Notes: generated from the sequence alone by a model not told the origin. A DNA stretch of 64,000 nt from Roseivirga sp. BDSF3-8 (GCF_041449215.1 NZ_JBGNFV010000001.1:1401001-1465000), one strand, 5' to 3'; counted from the first letter of the stretch, positions 53,180 through 63,124 are shown. Numbers and translations are program-made.

Positions 53180-54322
53180 ATGAGCAAAACACGCCGTATC
53201 CTGCACATTACTAACTGGTATCCTAATAAGTTTGAAGAAAAGGAAGCCATGTGGGTGGGTAATCATCTAACTTCACTGACTCCATATGCCGAGCAGGTAT
53301 TATATCACCTTGAGGTACGGCGCGGGCGCCCGGGATTTCACAGGTACAAAAATGACTTTGGCTTTTCGTATATAATGACGCTGCCAGACAAGCTGTACAA
53401 ATGGCGCCTGGTGGAGTACCTGACTACCCTGCTCTTATTTTTCGTTCTGTTTGTTAAAGAAAGAAGGCAAAGGTATTCACTGATCAATTTTCATATTGCC
53501 TACCCCTTATGTACTTACCTGCATACTATCAGAAAGTATATAAAAAAGCCGATGGTGATCACTGAGCATTGGAGTGCATACCATTTTAGTTTTAATATTA
53601 AGGGTAGTGATGCACTGAACCGAATACGGAAGATATTTTACAATGAGGTACCGGTAATATGTGTTTCGCAGGCGCTGGCTGTTGATATAATTGCCTTTTC
53701 CCAAAACAGGGCACTCAAAACGCTGATTGTTCCGAATGTTATCGACACGTCGGCTTTTACGTTAACTCATGACAAGGCGGGTCATTTTCTAATGGCGAGC
53801 TATTGGAAGCTTCCTAAAAACCCCTTTCTGGTACTGGAAGCCATAGGTAGACGAATAAAACAGGGAAGTGACATCAGACTCCGTGTAGCGGGATATGGCC
53901 CTTTACTCCCCGATATGGAGCTATTTGTAGAAGAGAACGGGCTTCAGAATCACATATCATTTATCGGCAAGCTGGATAAACAGGAAATGGCCCGAGAAAT
54001 GAAAAAAGCTTCTTTATTTTTACACCCCAGCCAGTATGAGACCTTTTCGGTAGTATGTGCTGAGGCTCTTTGCTGCGGGACCCCTGTTATGGCTTCCTCA
54101 GTAGGTGGTATTAAGGAGTTTATCACTGAGAACAATGGTCTGTTAGTGGACAACACGGTTTCAGCATGGCTTGACGCAATAGAACGGTTTGAGCAAATGC
54201 AAGGCCGGTTTCATTACGAGCAAATAGCCAATCAGGCATCCGGAAGATTTGCCATGGCGAAGGTGGGCAGGTTATATTCACATGCTCTGGATGAGGTTAT
54301 AGAAGACTACCCTAATGAGTGA
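53180..54322 (+). CDS. Glycosyltransferase, GT4-like
   Basis: 380 residues from ATG 53180. GT-B: ILHITNWYPNKFEEKEAMWV at the start (donor-side Rossmann), and the C-terminal SQYETFSVVCAEALCCGTPV with the E-x7-E acidic pair, then SSVGGIKEFI. TTG 53165 is possible but gives a longer, poorer N-terminus. Its end overlaps the next glycosyltransferase by 8 bp. The sugar is unknown. Confidence 0.9.
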   Translation: MSKTRRILHITNWYPNKFEEKEAMWVGNHLTSLTPYAEQVLYHLEVRRGRPGFHRYKNDFGFSYIMTLPDKLYKWRLVEYLTTLLLFFVLFVKERRQRYSLINFHIAYPLCTYLHTIRKYIKKPMVITEHWSAYHFSFNIKGSDALNRIRKIFYNEVPVICVSQALAVDIIAFSQNRALKTLIVPNVIDTSAFTLTHDKAGHFLMASYWKLPKNPFLVLEAIGRRIKQGSDIRLRVAGYGPLLPDMELFVEENGLQNHISFIGKLDKQEMAREMKKASLFLHPSQYETFSVVCAEALCCGTPVMASSVGGIKEFITENNGLLVDNTVSAWLDAIERFEQMQGRFHYEQIANQASGRFAMAKVGRLYSHALDEVIEDYPNE

Positions 54323-55430
54323 CTTTAAATTTAGGAACCTAACCATACTTATTATCTCGCCTGAGCCTTGGGGAGATTCATTTGTGAGTAAGCATCACTA
54401 TGCAAGACTTTTGGCCAGGCTGGGCAATACAGTGGTTTTTTTGTCTTCTGACGGAAGCACCTGTCAATTGTACAAAACAGGTATTGAAAACCTGTACCGG
54501 GCCACCTATAAGCCGTTCTTCAGGGGGATAGGCTACTTTCCTTCGTTTTTAAGAAGAAGCTTTCAAAAACGCAAGCTTAAGCCACTTGAAAAGCGACTTG
54601 GGAAAGCATTTGATGTAGTCTGGTCTTTTGATAGCTCAGTATTTTATGACTTGGATAGCCTGGGCAAAGACAGGATAAAAATCGCGCACCTGGTGGATAT
54701 AAGTGAATCTTTCAAAGTAGTGGAGATGGCTCTTTCTGCCGACCTTTGCCTTGGAATATCAGACCAGGTGGTAGACCGGTTTATCAGGCACAATCCGGAA
54801 ACCTATAAGGTGAGGCATGGCTACTCGCCTGTAGCGCCTACCCCACTGGCTGATCCGCTACCGGGGGAAAATAAAGTAAAGGCGCTATACGTGGGGAACC
54901 TTTCAAGGGACATAATTGACTGGGAGACTATAGGGCAAACCATACATCAAAACCCTGATGTGGACTTTCTTTTCATGGGTCCGGAAGGGGATAACCTCGG
55001 CTCAGGCGACAAACCTGCGGGGGCGAAACTTTCTGTAATGGCTGAGGACAATTTTTATAAGCTGCCCCCGGTTCCTTCTGAACAAATCATGTCATTTTTA
55101 AGCCAGGCTGATATTTTGATGGTGGTCTATGTACAGGATGACCCGGTGCATGTGGCTAATCCGCACAAAATGCTGGAATACCTGGCATCTGGCAAACCCA
55201 TAGTTTCCACTCATGCCGGAGAGTATGCTCACCTTCAGGACCTGATCTTTATGACTGATACAAACGGGCAATATGCTGACCTATTTACTTCAGTGGTGAG
55301 GGACCTAAGGAGGCACTCTGCAGAAGAACGGATGAAGCAGCGCATTGACTATGCGATGAGCCAGACCTACGAGGATAAGCTAAATGAGATCGAGTCACAC
55401 ATAGGGCATGTTTTATCGGATAAAAAATAA
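54315..55430 (+). CDS. Glycosyltransferase, GT-B fold
   Basis: 371 residues. ILIISPEPWGDSFVSKHHYA at the N-terminus and NPHKMLEYLASGKPIVST near the C-terminus mark the GT4-like donor-binding motif. Coding overlap of 8 bp with the previous gene and 23 bp with the next sulfotransferase. No substrate is assigned. Confidence 0.85.
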   Translation: MSDFKFRNLTILIISPEPWGDSFVSKHHYARLLARLGNTVVFLSSDGSTCQLYKTGIENLYRATYKPFFRGIGYFPSFLRRSFQKRKLKPLEKRLGKAFDVVWSFDSSVFYDLDSLGKDRIKIAHLVDISESFKVVEMALSADLCLGISDQVVDRFIRHNPETYKVRHGYSPVAPTPLADPLPGENKVKALYVGNLSRDIIDWETIGQTIHQNPDVDFLFMGPEGDNLGSGDKPAGAKLSVMAEDNFYKLPPVPSEQIMSFLSQADILMVVYVQDDPVHVANPHKMLEYLASGKPIVSTHAGEYAHLQDLIFMTDTNGQYADLFTSVVRDLRRHSAEERMKQRIDYAMSQTYEDKLNEIESHIGHVLSDKK

Positions 55431-56358
55431 GTACAGACAGCTGGTCAGTGAGTGGCAACTTCACCGGGCAAAAGACAAAATACACTTTGCCCCTGAGGAG
55501 GCGCTTATTCTTACCGGTGATCCACGTGGTGGCACGACATGGCTGAGCTCTTTACTTGTGCAAGCGACCAAAGCCGCCATGATATGGGAGCCGCTATGGC
55601 TGGCTAAGAATCCTTCTTTTAAAAACATCGGATTTAGCTACAGACAGTATATTTCAGAGCAGGAAAATTGGCCAGAGGCCGAAGGTCTCTTCAGGGACTT
55701 ATTCAGCGGTAAGGACCTCAATAGTAATTTAATTTCATTTACGAGTGTTGCTGAGATAACCTCGTCCAGTCACCTGTTATTTAAGTTTTGCAGAGCTAAC
55801 CAACTATTACCGTGGCTTACAGCAACATTCGAATTTACAAACCCTCCGATTTACCTACTACGCCATCCTTGTGCGGTGGTAGCCAGCCAGTTAAAACAGG
55901 GTGGATGGGACAGGCTACCTTCAACTATCCAATTTAAAGACCAACCTGATTTTGAACAAGAGGTAGGAGATCCGGACTATTTAAACACAATTAATACCGT
56001 GGAAAAACGCCTGGCACTGATATGGTGTATGGCAAACCGGAGGACACTGGAAAGTCCGCATAACAACCACCGCTGGCTATCTATCTGCTATGAAGATCTG
56101 CTCATGAACCCCCATCAGCAGCTATCCAGGATTCGGGACCGGTGGAAGGTGCCCTTGGCTAAGGATGTACTGGATGATGTGGCGAAACCAAGTTTTACTA
56201 CAGTAGAAGATACTTCGGCTATTAAAGGGGCGGACCAGATAGGAAAATGGAAGGAAACTCTGAGTAGCAAGCAGATCGCTGAGATTATGGGGGTAGTGCA
56301 GCATTTTGGAATAAAAGTCTATTCAGAGGATCCGGTACCCGCCATCAGCTATGACTAA
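55408..56358 (+). CDS. Sulfotransferase 2
   Basis: 316 residues. PAPS-binding loop EEALILTGDPRGGTTWLSSL (about residues 30-49), a YLLRHPCAVVASQLKQG 3'-phosphate motif, and WLSICYEDLLMNP. It is diverged from sulfotransferase 1, so each may sulfate a different position or sugar. It overlaps neighbours on both sides (23 bp and 8 bp), and is co-transcribed with them. Confidence 0.85.
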   Translation: MFYRIKNKYRQLVSEWQLHRAKDKIHFAPEEALILTGDPRGGTTWLSSLLVQATKAAMIWEPLWLAKNPSFKNIGFSYRQYISEQENWPEAEGLFRDLFSGKDLNSNLISFTSVAEITSSSHLLFKFCRANQLLPWLTATFEFTNPPIYLLRHPCAVVASQLKQGGWDRLPSTIQFKDQPDFEQEVGDPDYLNTINTVEKRLALIWCMANRRTLESPHNNHRWLSICYEDLLMNPHQQLSRIRDRWKVPLAKDVLDDVAKPSFTTVEDTSAIKGADQIGKWKETLSSKQIAEIMGVVQHFGIKVYSEDPVPAISYD

Positions 56359-57175
56359 TGAGCCACTGGTATCGATCATTATGCCCGTATACAATGGGGA
56401 GTTGTATGTGAAAGAGGCTATTCAGTCTGTCCTTTCTCAGGCCTACCGGCAATGGGAGCTCATTATTATTAATGACGGCAGTACAGATAGGTCAGAGGAG
56501 GTTATCTTATCCTTTGATGACTCGCGAATAGTATATCACAGGCAGGAAAATGCAGGTGTCGCCAAGGCACGCAATAAGGCCCTGGGCTTAATGAAAGGGA
56601 CGCTGTTTTGTTTCCTGGATGCTGATGATATATTACCCGGGCAAAGCCTGCTGGTACGGGTACGCATTTTCAGAGAAAACCCGGAGGTGAATTTTGTGGA
56701 CGGCACTGTATTGCAGAAGGACCAGAAACTCCAAAACCTCATCAGAACCTACACGCCCGTATTTAGAGGTAATCCTTTCGAATCACTAATCCTTAAACCT
56801 GAAGTATGCTTTGGTTTTATCACGTGGATGATAAAGAAGCCGAACCCTATGGTATTTATGGACGAGGGCGTTACTCATGGAGAGGACAGGTTATATTTCA
56901 CGAGGCTCGCTCAAGACCCTGCGACCCTTTATACTTTCGTGGACGAAGTAATTTATGAAACCAGGGTGCATGGCAGTTCTGCCATGACTAACCTTTATGG
57001 CCTTGAAAATGGCTATATTCACTTGTACCGCACCTTAAAAAATGACTTGAAGGTAAAGACCTGGTTTCTAATTAGATTCAAGCTCAGACAGGCAAGGGTG
57101 CTTTTTTTGTCTAATTTGAGCGCTGGAAATTTCCGGCAGGCGCTAACTTCGGCATTGAGGATGATAATCACCTGA
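56351..57175 (+). CDS. Family 2 glycosyltransferase
   Basis: 274 residues, GT-A fold. Conserved VSIIMPVYNGELYVKEAIQS at the start, LIIINDGSTDRSEEVI and FCFLDADDILPG with the DxD; a THGEDRLYFTRLA base motif follows. An inverting transferase that adds a sugar to the growing glycan. Its start overlaps the previous stop by 8 bp. Confidence 0.95.
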   Translation: MTNEPLVSIIMPVYNGELYVKEAIQSVLSQAYRQWELIIINDGSTDRSEEVILSFDDSRIVYHRQENAGVAKARNKALGLMKGTLFCFLDADDILPGQSLLVRVRIFRENPEVNFVDGTVLQKDQKLQNLIRTYTPVFRGNPFESLILKPEVCFGFITWMIKKPNPMVFMDEGVTHGEDRLYFTRLAQDPATLYTFVDEVIYETRVHGSSAMTNLYGLENGYIHLYRTLKNDLKVKTWFLIRFKLRQARVLFLSNLSAGNFRQALTSALRMIIT

Positions 57176-57208
57176 ACAAGCCTTACCTGACAACCTCTGG
57201 CAAAGCGT

Positions 57209-58429
57209 ATGAAAATACTTTTCGTATCCTACTGGGAGCTTGAAAACAACCTGACTGTTTCTACTATTTTTCCGCATATAAGGATACTCAGTGAGGCAGA
57301 TGCCGTTGAATCCATCGTATTGGTCACAGTGGAACGGACTCAGGAGTTACCGGATATTACGCACTATGAAGAGGTGCTGGGCAAGAAAACCTCCATTCAT
57401 CTAATTCCGAGTAAAGCCAGTTGGCCTTTCCATTTAGGTAAAGCCGTTGATTTTATCACCATTCCTAAAAAAATAACTACTCTGGCTAAAAGCCTTGGTT
57501 CGGATATAATCCTGGCCCGAACAGCCATGGCCGGAGCTATCGCTTTGAAGGCAGCAGAGAAAAACAAAATCCCCCTGTACGTAGAATCGTATGAACCTCA
57601 CGCGGAATATATGGCTGAAAGCGGCGTTTGGAGGAGAGGGGGTAGTCGCTATAAATTTCAGCTAAAAAAGGAAAAGAAACTTAATAGAAAGGCGGCCGGT
57701 CTGATACCGGTAAGCCACCAATTTGCTAACAGACTGGTAGAAAATGAGCAGGTGGATAGTGAAAAGGTAAGGGTTATTCCTTGTAATGTCCAGCTTGAAA
57801 AATTTGCCTTTAACAAAGAAGCCCGTCTCGAGACCAGGAAAAGCTTAGGCATTCCTGAAGATAAGGTTACAGGTATATATGTAGGCAAGTTTGGTGGGCT
57901 ATACCTGGAAAATGAAGCTTTTGAGCTTTTTTTATCTGCCCATAAAGAATTAAGTGGGGCCTTTCATCTAATCGTACTTTCTCCCCAGAGTCGCCAAGAA
58001 GTTGAAGGGCTTGCCTTAAAAGCTGGCTTTCCCATATCCGATTTAACGGTGACCAGAGCACCTCACACACAGGTTGCAAGCTATCTCTCGGCAGCTGATT
58101 TAGCTTTTGCCACTTATAAACCCGGACCTTCTAAAAAATATCTTAGCCCTGTAAAAGTAGGTGAATACTGGGCCAGTGGCTTACCTGTGGTGCTAACTGA
58201 GGGCGTAGGTGACGAGTCGTACATTATCCCTGATGAGGGAGGGGGTGCTTTATTTAACCCGGCAAAGGCAAAAGACTTTTTTAGTGACAAAAGAGACTTG
58301 CTTTGCCTGAAAGCAGATAATAAAGTCAGAGAACAAGCTATGAGACTAGCCGAAAAACATAGAAATTATAAACAGTCGCTTGAGGTATATGACTATTTTT
58401 TTGATCTCTTTAACAAGGGGGGCAAATAA
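57209..58429 (+). CDS. Glycosyltransferase, GT4-like
   Basis: 406 residues. GT-B: begins MKILFVSYWELENNLTVST, with the C-terminal ATYKPGPSKKYLSPVKVGEY and EYWASGLPVVLTEGVGDESY donor motif. Its stop is directly followed by the ATG of the PKD protein, so they are probably translated together. Confidence 0.85.
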   Translation: MKILFVSYWELENNLTVSTIFPHIRILSEADAVESIVLVTVERTQELPDITHYEEVLGKKTSIHLIPSKASWPFHLGKAVDFITIPKKITTLAKSLGSDIILARTAMAGAIALKAAEKNKIPLYVESYEPHAEYMAESGVWRRGGSRYKFQLKKEKKLNRKAAGLIPVSHQFANRLVENEQVDSEKVRVIPCNVQLEKFAFNKEARLETRKSLGIPEDKVTGIYVGKFGGLYLENEAFELFLSAHKELSGAFHLIVLSPQSRQEVEGLALKAGFPISDLTVTRAPHTQVASYLSAADLAFATYKPGPSKKYLSPVKVGEYWASGLPVVLTEGVGDESYIIPDEGGGALFNPAKAKDFFSDKRDLLCLKADNKVREQAMRLAEKHRNYKQSLEVYDYFFDLFNKGGK

Positions 58430-61400
58430 ATGCAGAAGTCAATACTTATACTTTTTATTATCTATTGCCTGGCCTGCTCATTAGCTCATGCCCAATGTCC
58501 CGACCCGGCATTGACCGCACCTACAACGCTTTGTACTGGCGAAGAGGGTAACTTTTCGGCCGGAGGAGATATTACCAACTATCAATGGGACTTTTGCCCT
58601 GGTGATTTAGCTAACTCACCAATAGTTTATAGCCCACTAACGACTGAACTGCGCCGGGCCGAAGAACCGGAGATAGCACAGGATGGCAATGATAGCTACC
58701 TCTTCATACCTGGCCAAAGCTCTCTTTTCAGAGCACGTATTAATTCTGACCGCAGCCTTAGTAACCCTGTGTATCTGAATAGCATGGATGCCATAAACCG
58801 TGCAGTGGCTATAGAGCTAGTGGAAGTCAGCGGCAACTGGTATGGATTCACTATTGATTTTAATACGGGCAATATTATCCGCCTTGAATTTGGTTCAGAC
58901 CTGACTAATCTGAGTCCAACGCTGGTCAGCCTGAATACAGATTCGTATTTCACCAACCCGAGAGGTTTTGATCTGATTAAGGATAATGGCGGTTACTTTC
59001 TTGCTGTAACCAGTATTTCTACAAATACGCTGAGCATCGCTACGCTTGGAACAGATATTACTGCAGGTATATCATCAGGAAATATTTCAACAGTACCGCT
59101 CCCCGGTACTGACTTACAGGAGGTGGCGTTTATACAAGATTGTGATGAATGGAAAGCAGTAGCTGTATCTAAAAACGACAACCGTATTTTTTACCTCAGC
59201 TTCGGCAATAGCCTCCTCAATGATCCGGTGATATCTGACATTACTCCTGAGGGTAGTCTGGCAGACCAGCCGGCAGGCATTCAGCTTGCCTATGATGACG
59301 GTCACTATTATGGCTTGATTACGTCCACCGTCTCCGGCACCTACCTGCTGGATTTTGGATCTTCACTTAACACCTCCCCAAATGCAAGCGCTCTTAGCGG
59401 ATTACCATCACAAGCCAGGGGGCTATTTGGCATAGACCTTGCCAAAGAAGAGTCCAGATACTACGGCTATGCCATCAACACAACCAGTGGCGAGATCATC
59501 AGCTACGTATGGCCGGAAGTAGCGTGTACGGCATCGGTGGCGTATACGGAAGCCAGCTCCCCCACCGTGAGTTTTAGTGAACCGGGTGCCCTGTTCTTCG
59601 ACGCACTTTTAACTGGTAGTGACGGAAGCAACATTAAAAAAAATGTAGAGATAATAGTACAGGATGTGCCGGCTGTAAACTATAGCATCTCCGGCAGGTG
59701 CCTTGACACCCCTGTACAGCTACAAGCCAATTCTTTGACAGAACAGCGGATAGTTTCTTATCAGTGGGAGGTAGATGGCGGCTTTCTCGCATCCGGTGAA
59801 GAAGCAGTTTTTGAGCCTGCTTCTGCCGGCACCTATAGACTTTCGGTCACTGCTATAAATGAAGCAGGGTGTTCCTTTACTTATGAGGAGGAAATAAGTA
59901 TACAAGCAGCCTCATCTCTCAGTCCAGCTTTCATATATCAAAGCGGCCCGCTATGCAGTAATAGTGAGCTTTCTTTTACAGATACTTCATCCGCTGGTGC
60001 GGGGGAGACGGTAATAGCCTGGGGATGGGACTTTGATGATCCGGCCTCCGGGGATTCGAATGTAGCTACCGGCCAGCAAGCTTTTCATAGTTTTTCAGCA
60101 GCAGGCACTTATCAGGTAGGCCTCACAATCACCTCCTCCAGTGGCTGCACGGCGATGATTAGTAGAGAGGTTATCGTGCAGGAAGGTCCCGAGGCAGCGT
60201 TCAGTTTCAGTAACTCCTGCCAGGGGGATATCATACAATTCACCAATCAGTCTACCGGGACAGATATAACGGGGTACTTCTGGAGCTTTGGGGATGGTAC
60301 GACGGCTTCAGTACAAAACCCGGTGCACTCATACGAGGAGTCAGGCACCTACCCTGTCGACCTTACGGTTACCTCCGGCAATGGCTGCGCCACCACGCTG
60401 ACCAAACATATTAGAGTATTTGAACCGCCTTTCGTGGATTTCATTTATGAAAATGCATGTAGCGGTACCTCTACACGCTTTTTTGACCGCTCAGACGCCG
60501 GCGATTCGAACGTTTCTCAATGGCGCTGGGAGGTAGAGAGTCAGGACGACGAAGTTATTACCTACCTGGAGCCATCTCCCGAGCATATTTTCACCAACCC
60601 AGGTACCTACGGGGTAAAGCTGGTGGTTACAAATGATGCAGGCTGCGCCGATTCTCTTACTCAAAATGTAACGGTACTGCCTGCTCCCCAGGTGGCATTT
60701 GATATAATAGAAGACTGCCCGGGAGATGCCACGCAGTTTTTTGATCGTACCACCACAGATCCCTCCACTTCTCTCACAGGCAGATTGTGGATTATCAACG
60801 GGAGGCTTTTTAATGAGCAAAATCCGCGCGTAGTATTTAGCGAACCCGGCACCTATGATGTAACGCTGAGTGTAGATGCAGACAATGCCTGTTCAGCCAC
60901 CGTCACAAGGCAGGTAGTCATAGCAGATGTGCCGAATATAGACTTCAGCCTTTCATCAACCTGCAGTGGCCAGCCGGTAACCTTAGAGGCAGAATTTCCT
61001 GACGGGGTAAACCCTCTGAACCTTGAATGGGACGTACAGGGAGTAGGCACCAGTGATACCCCCGGTCCTGTTTTTACCTTTCCAGACGCAGGGGATTATA
61101 CCATCACCTTGTCGGCCACTTTACCACGAGGCTGTGTTATAAGCCGCAGCCGGACCGTATCTATCGTACCAGCTCCGCAGGCTGCTTTCTCCTATTTTCC
61201 TACTGAAGGAAGGCCACCCTTATCGGTGAGGTTCTTTAACAGCAGTACCGGAGCTATTTCATATGAGTGGTACATTAACGGAACCCGCTTTTCTGTAGAA
61301 GAAGAGCCTGTCTACACCCTTACTGAAGAAGGTCTGAATACTATCACCCTGGTAGCTATTAATGGAAGTGGCTGTACCGACAGCCTTAGCCGGGCCGTAC

Positions 61401-61987
61401 AGGTGATAGATCCAGCACGGGACCTGAAGGTACGATCAGTATCACTTGCGGATAACTCAGATGGAAGTGCAGGTATAAATATTGAAGTGTATAACAACAG
61501 CCAGCTACCTGCAGAGTCTCCCGAAATACTAATAGAGACTGCGAGTCTTTCCCTATCCATCACCTGGGAGGGCACGATCAGCCCGGGCGAGACTACCACG
61601 ATAGTGCCATCCATCAGCCTGAACCCCAGAACACTGTCGGCAACAGATTACGTTTGTGCAACAGTCTCCCAACCGGGTTTTACTGATTTGAGCCCGGGAG
61701 ACAACTCGGCCTGTCTGCCTTTACAAGAGGAAATAATATTTATTCCTCCATCACCCAATCCTGCCGGAAATGAGGTTATCGCAGGCCTGATCTCAATGGA
61801 AAACAGCAAGGTAAGCATCAGTATAATAAATAGTAAGGGGGCTGTAATGGCAGTTGTCAACGAACAGGTTGATCAGGGGCGAAATCTATTCAAAATAGCC
61901 ACCAGTGACTACGCTCCCGGCATCTATTACCTGCAAATGCAAACTAAGAACCTTAAACGTACGTTCAAAGTAATGGTATATAGGTAG
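58430..61987 (+). CDS. Large T9SS-secreted PKD-repeat protein
   Basis: 1185 residues. Signal peptide 1-21 (LAHAQ), then a beta-propeller-like region (about 40-370, with repeating LDFGSSL and IDFNTG motifs), then about six PKD repeats (390-1000; FWSFGDGTTASVQNPVHSY and WGWDFDDPAS are typical), another beta domain, and a T9SS type A sorting domain at about 1105-1185 (SPNPAGNEVIAG, APGIYYLQM, KRTFKVMVYR). It is exported and surface-attached or released. Abutting the glycosyltransferase gene, it is co-expressed with the glycan locus. Confidence 0.9.
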   Translation: MQKSILILFIIYCLACSLAHAQCPDPALTAPTTLCTGEEGNFSAGGDITNYQWDFCPGDLANSPIVYSPLTTELRRAEEPEIAQDGNDSYLFIPGQSSLFRARINSDRSLSNPVYLNSMDAINRAVAIELVEVSGNWYGFTIDFNTGNIIRLEFGSDLTNLSPTLVSLNTDSYFTNPRGFDLIKDNGGYFLAVTSISTNTLSIATLGTDITAGISSGNISTVPLPGTDLQEVAFIQDCDEWKAVAVSKNDNRIFYLSFGNSLLNDPVISDITPEGSLADQPAGIQLAYDDGHYYGLITSTVSGTYLLDFGSSLNTSPNASALSGLPSQARGLFGIDLAKEESRYYGYAINTTSGEIISYVWPEVACTASVAYTEASSPTVSFSEPGALFFDALLTGSDGSNIKKNVEIIVQDVPAVNYSISGRCLDTPVQLQANSLTEQRIVSYQWEVDGGFLASGEEAVFEPASAGTYRLSVTAINEAGCSFTYEEEISIQAASSLSPAFIYQSGPLCSNSELSFTDTSSAGAGETVIAWGWDFDDPASGDSNVATGQQAFHSFSAAGTYQVGLTITSSSGCTAMISREVIVQEGPEAAFSFSNSCQGDIIQFTNQSTGTDITGYFWSFGDGTTASVQNPVHSYEESGTYPVDLTVTSGNGCATTLTKHIRVFEPPFVDFIYENACSGTSTRFFDRSDAGDSNVSQWRWEVESQDDEVITYLEPSPEHIFTNPGTYGVKLVVTNDAGCADSLTQNVTVLPAPQVAFDIIEDCPGDATQFFDRTTTDPSTSLTGRLWIINGRLFNEQNPRVVFSEPGTYDVTLSVDADNACSATVTRQVVIADVPNIDFSLSSTCSGQPVTLEAEFPDGVNPLNLEWDVQGVGTSDTPGPVFTFPDAGDYTITLSATLPRGCVISRSRTVSIVPAPQAAFSYFPTEGRPPLSVRFFNSSTGAISYEWYINGTRFSVEEEPVYTLTEEGLNTITLVAINGSGCTDSLSRAVQVIDPARDLKVRSVSLADNSDGSAGINIEVYNNSQLPAESPEILIETASLSLSITWEGTISPGETTTIVPSISLNPRTLSATDYVCATVSQPGFTDLSPGDNSACLPLQEEIIFIPPSPNPAGNEVIAGLISMENSKVSISIINSKGAVMAVVNEQVDQGRNLFKIATSDYAPGIYYLQMQTKNLKRTFKVMVYR

Positions 61988-62055
61988 GCAGTTCATTTGA
62001 GAGTGGAGCCAGCAATTTACCCCAAAAATTATTTGTTAACATTAAGGTAATATGG

Positions 62056-62078
62056 CTTCATTTTAAAATAAAATGAAG
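62056..62078. promoter_or_regulatory. Perfect 23-bp palindrome, probable Lrp autoregulatory operator
   Basis: CTTCATTTTA-AAA-TAAAATGAAG: ten-base perfect arms with a 3-base centre. It sits between the -33 and -7 elements of the Lrp gene promoter. Confidence 0.7.
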
Positions 62079-62084
62079 AAACAC

Positions 62085-62092
62085 TATCTTTG
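62085..62092 (+). promoter_or_regulatory. Promoter -7 element of the Lrp gene
   Basis: TATCTTTG matches TAnnTTTG; 19 bases upstream a TTTA (62062-62065) is a weak -33. The 23-bp palindrome overlaps the spacer. Confidence 0.65.
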
Positions 62093-62124
62093 CGCCGAAT
62101 TTTATTCCGAAAAAACAATGACTA

Positions 62125-62598
62125 ATGGCGGCAACAGTTAAGCTTGACAAAATAGACCGTAAAATACTCGAGATACTACAGAACAATGGTCGTATCACGA
62201 ATGCCCAGCTATCAAAGGAGATAGGCCTTTCTCCGGCCCCTACTCTCGAAAGGGTAAAGAAGCTCGAGAACAGCGGCATCATCAAGAGCTACCATGCCAA
62301 ACTGGACATGGAAAAGATCGGGCTTGGCGTCAGCACATTTGTGCACGTGAGCCTCAAAGGCCATAACAAAGAAAATATTGATGTTTTCATAAAGGAAATT
62401 AACCAGATCGAAGAAGTGATCGAGTGTCATCACATAACTGGTTCCGGTGACTTTTTCCTTAAGATAATTGCCAAAGACATCGTTTCTTATCAGAAACTAA
62501 TGCTTGAAAAGGTATCTGAGATAGAAGTAGTAGACAATCTGCAGACCATGGTGATTCTGTCTACTTTCAAGGACAGCAAGGCACTGCCTGTTCCCTGA
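62125..62598 (+). CDS. Lrp/AsnC family transcriptional regulator
   Basis: 157 residues. Helix-turn-helix at about 6-60 (LDKIDRKILEILQNNGRITN, then AQLSKEIGLSPAPTLERVKK), and RAM/AsnC ligand-binding domain at about 70-150 (VSTFVHVSLKG ... ECHHITGSGDFFLKIIAKD). Binds DNA as an octamer-like dimer in answer to amino acids. The start at 62125 gives the family's usual beginning; the ATG at 62118 is out of frame. It is ended by a terminator at 62626-62655. The palindrome upstream suggests autoregulation. Confidence 0.9.
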   Translation: MAATVKLDKIDRKILEILQNNGRITNAQLSKEIGLSPAPTLERVKKLENSGIIKSYHAKLDMEKIGLGVSTFVHVSLKGHNKENIDVFIKEINQIEEVIECHHITGSGDFFLKIIAKDIVSYQKLMLEKVSEIEVVDNLQTMVILSTFKDSKALPVP

Positions 62599-62625
62599 TA
62601 ACCTCTATTTCGCCGTAGATAATTT

Positions 62626-62655
62626 GGCTGCTCTACTTTAAGAGCAGCCTTTTTT
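62626..62655 (+). terminator. Intrinsic terminator
   Basis: GGCTGCTCT, loop ACTTTA, AGAGCAGCC, then T6. Its T tract touches the stop codon of the DUF4112 gene on the other strand. Confidence 0.85.
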
Positions 62656-63124
62656 ATGCGGCAAACCCATCTGCAGCCCAGCGGATAGCAAGACTTATGA
62701 TAGCTGCAATGGCTGCAATGATGAGGATAAAGGTCAGCAATAGCACAATCAGTATACCTATCCCTGACCCTTTATGCTTTCCCTCGTTATAGTACTCCCT
62801 CAATAGGCGTATGTTACGCGTATTGGCTTTATATACAAAGTCAAAAATGTTTCCCAGCACGGGTACACTCCCTACGATGAAGTCCAGCAGTACATTACCG
62901 GTCATTTTAAGCAGTACCTTGCCGCTTACTCCCGTGCGGGCAGCCTGCACCACCAGCAGTGATGATATAATGAACGAGACTCCATCACCCAGTACCGGCA
63001 ATAAACCGAGTATAGGGTCCAGCCCGAAACGAAATTTTGTACCTGGCAGCCGGTACTTGGAGTCGAGGAAGTAGGCCACCTTTTCTGCCCATTCCAGTTG
63101 CCTTAATCGTTGCGTTTTTGTCAT
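62654..63124 (-). CDS. DUF4112 membrane protein
   Basis: 156 residues with three TM segments. Conserved DSKYRLPGTKFRFGLDPILG and LLPVLGDGVSFIISSLLVVQ, then FIVGSVPVLGNIFDFVYKA, typical of DUF4112. Function is unknown. It is convergent with the Lrp gene and divergent from the phosphoribosyltransferase gene. Confidence 0.85.
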   Translation of the reverse strand: MTKTQRLRQLEWAEKVAYFLDSKYRLPGTKFRFGLDPILGLLPVLGDGVSFIISSLLVVQAARTGVSGKVLLKMTGNVLLDFIVGSVPVLGNIFDFVYKANTRNIRLLREYYNEGKHKGSGIGILIVLLLTFILIIAAIAAIISLAIRWAADGFAA

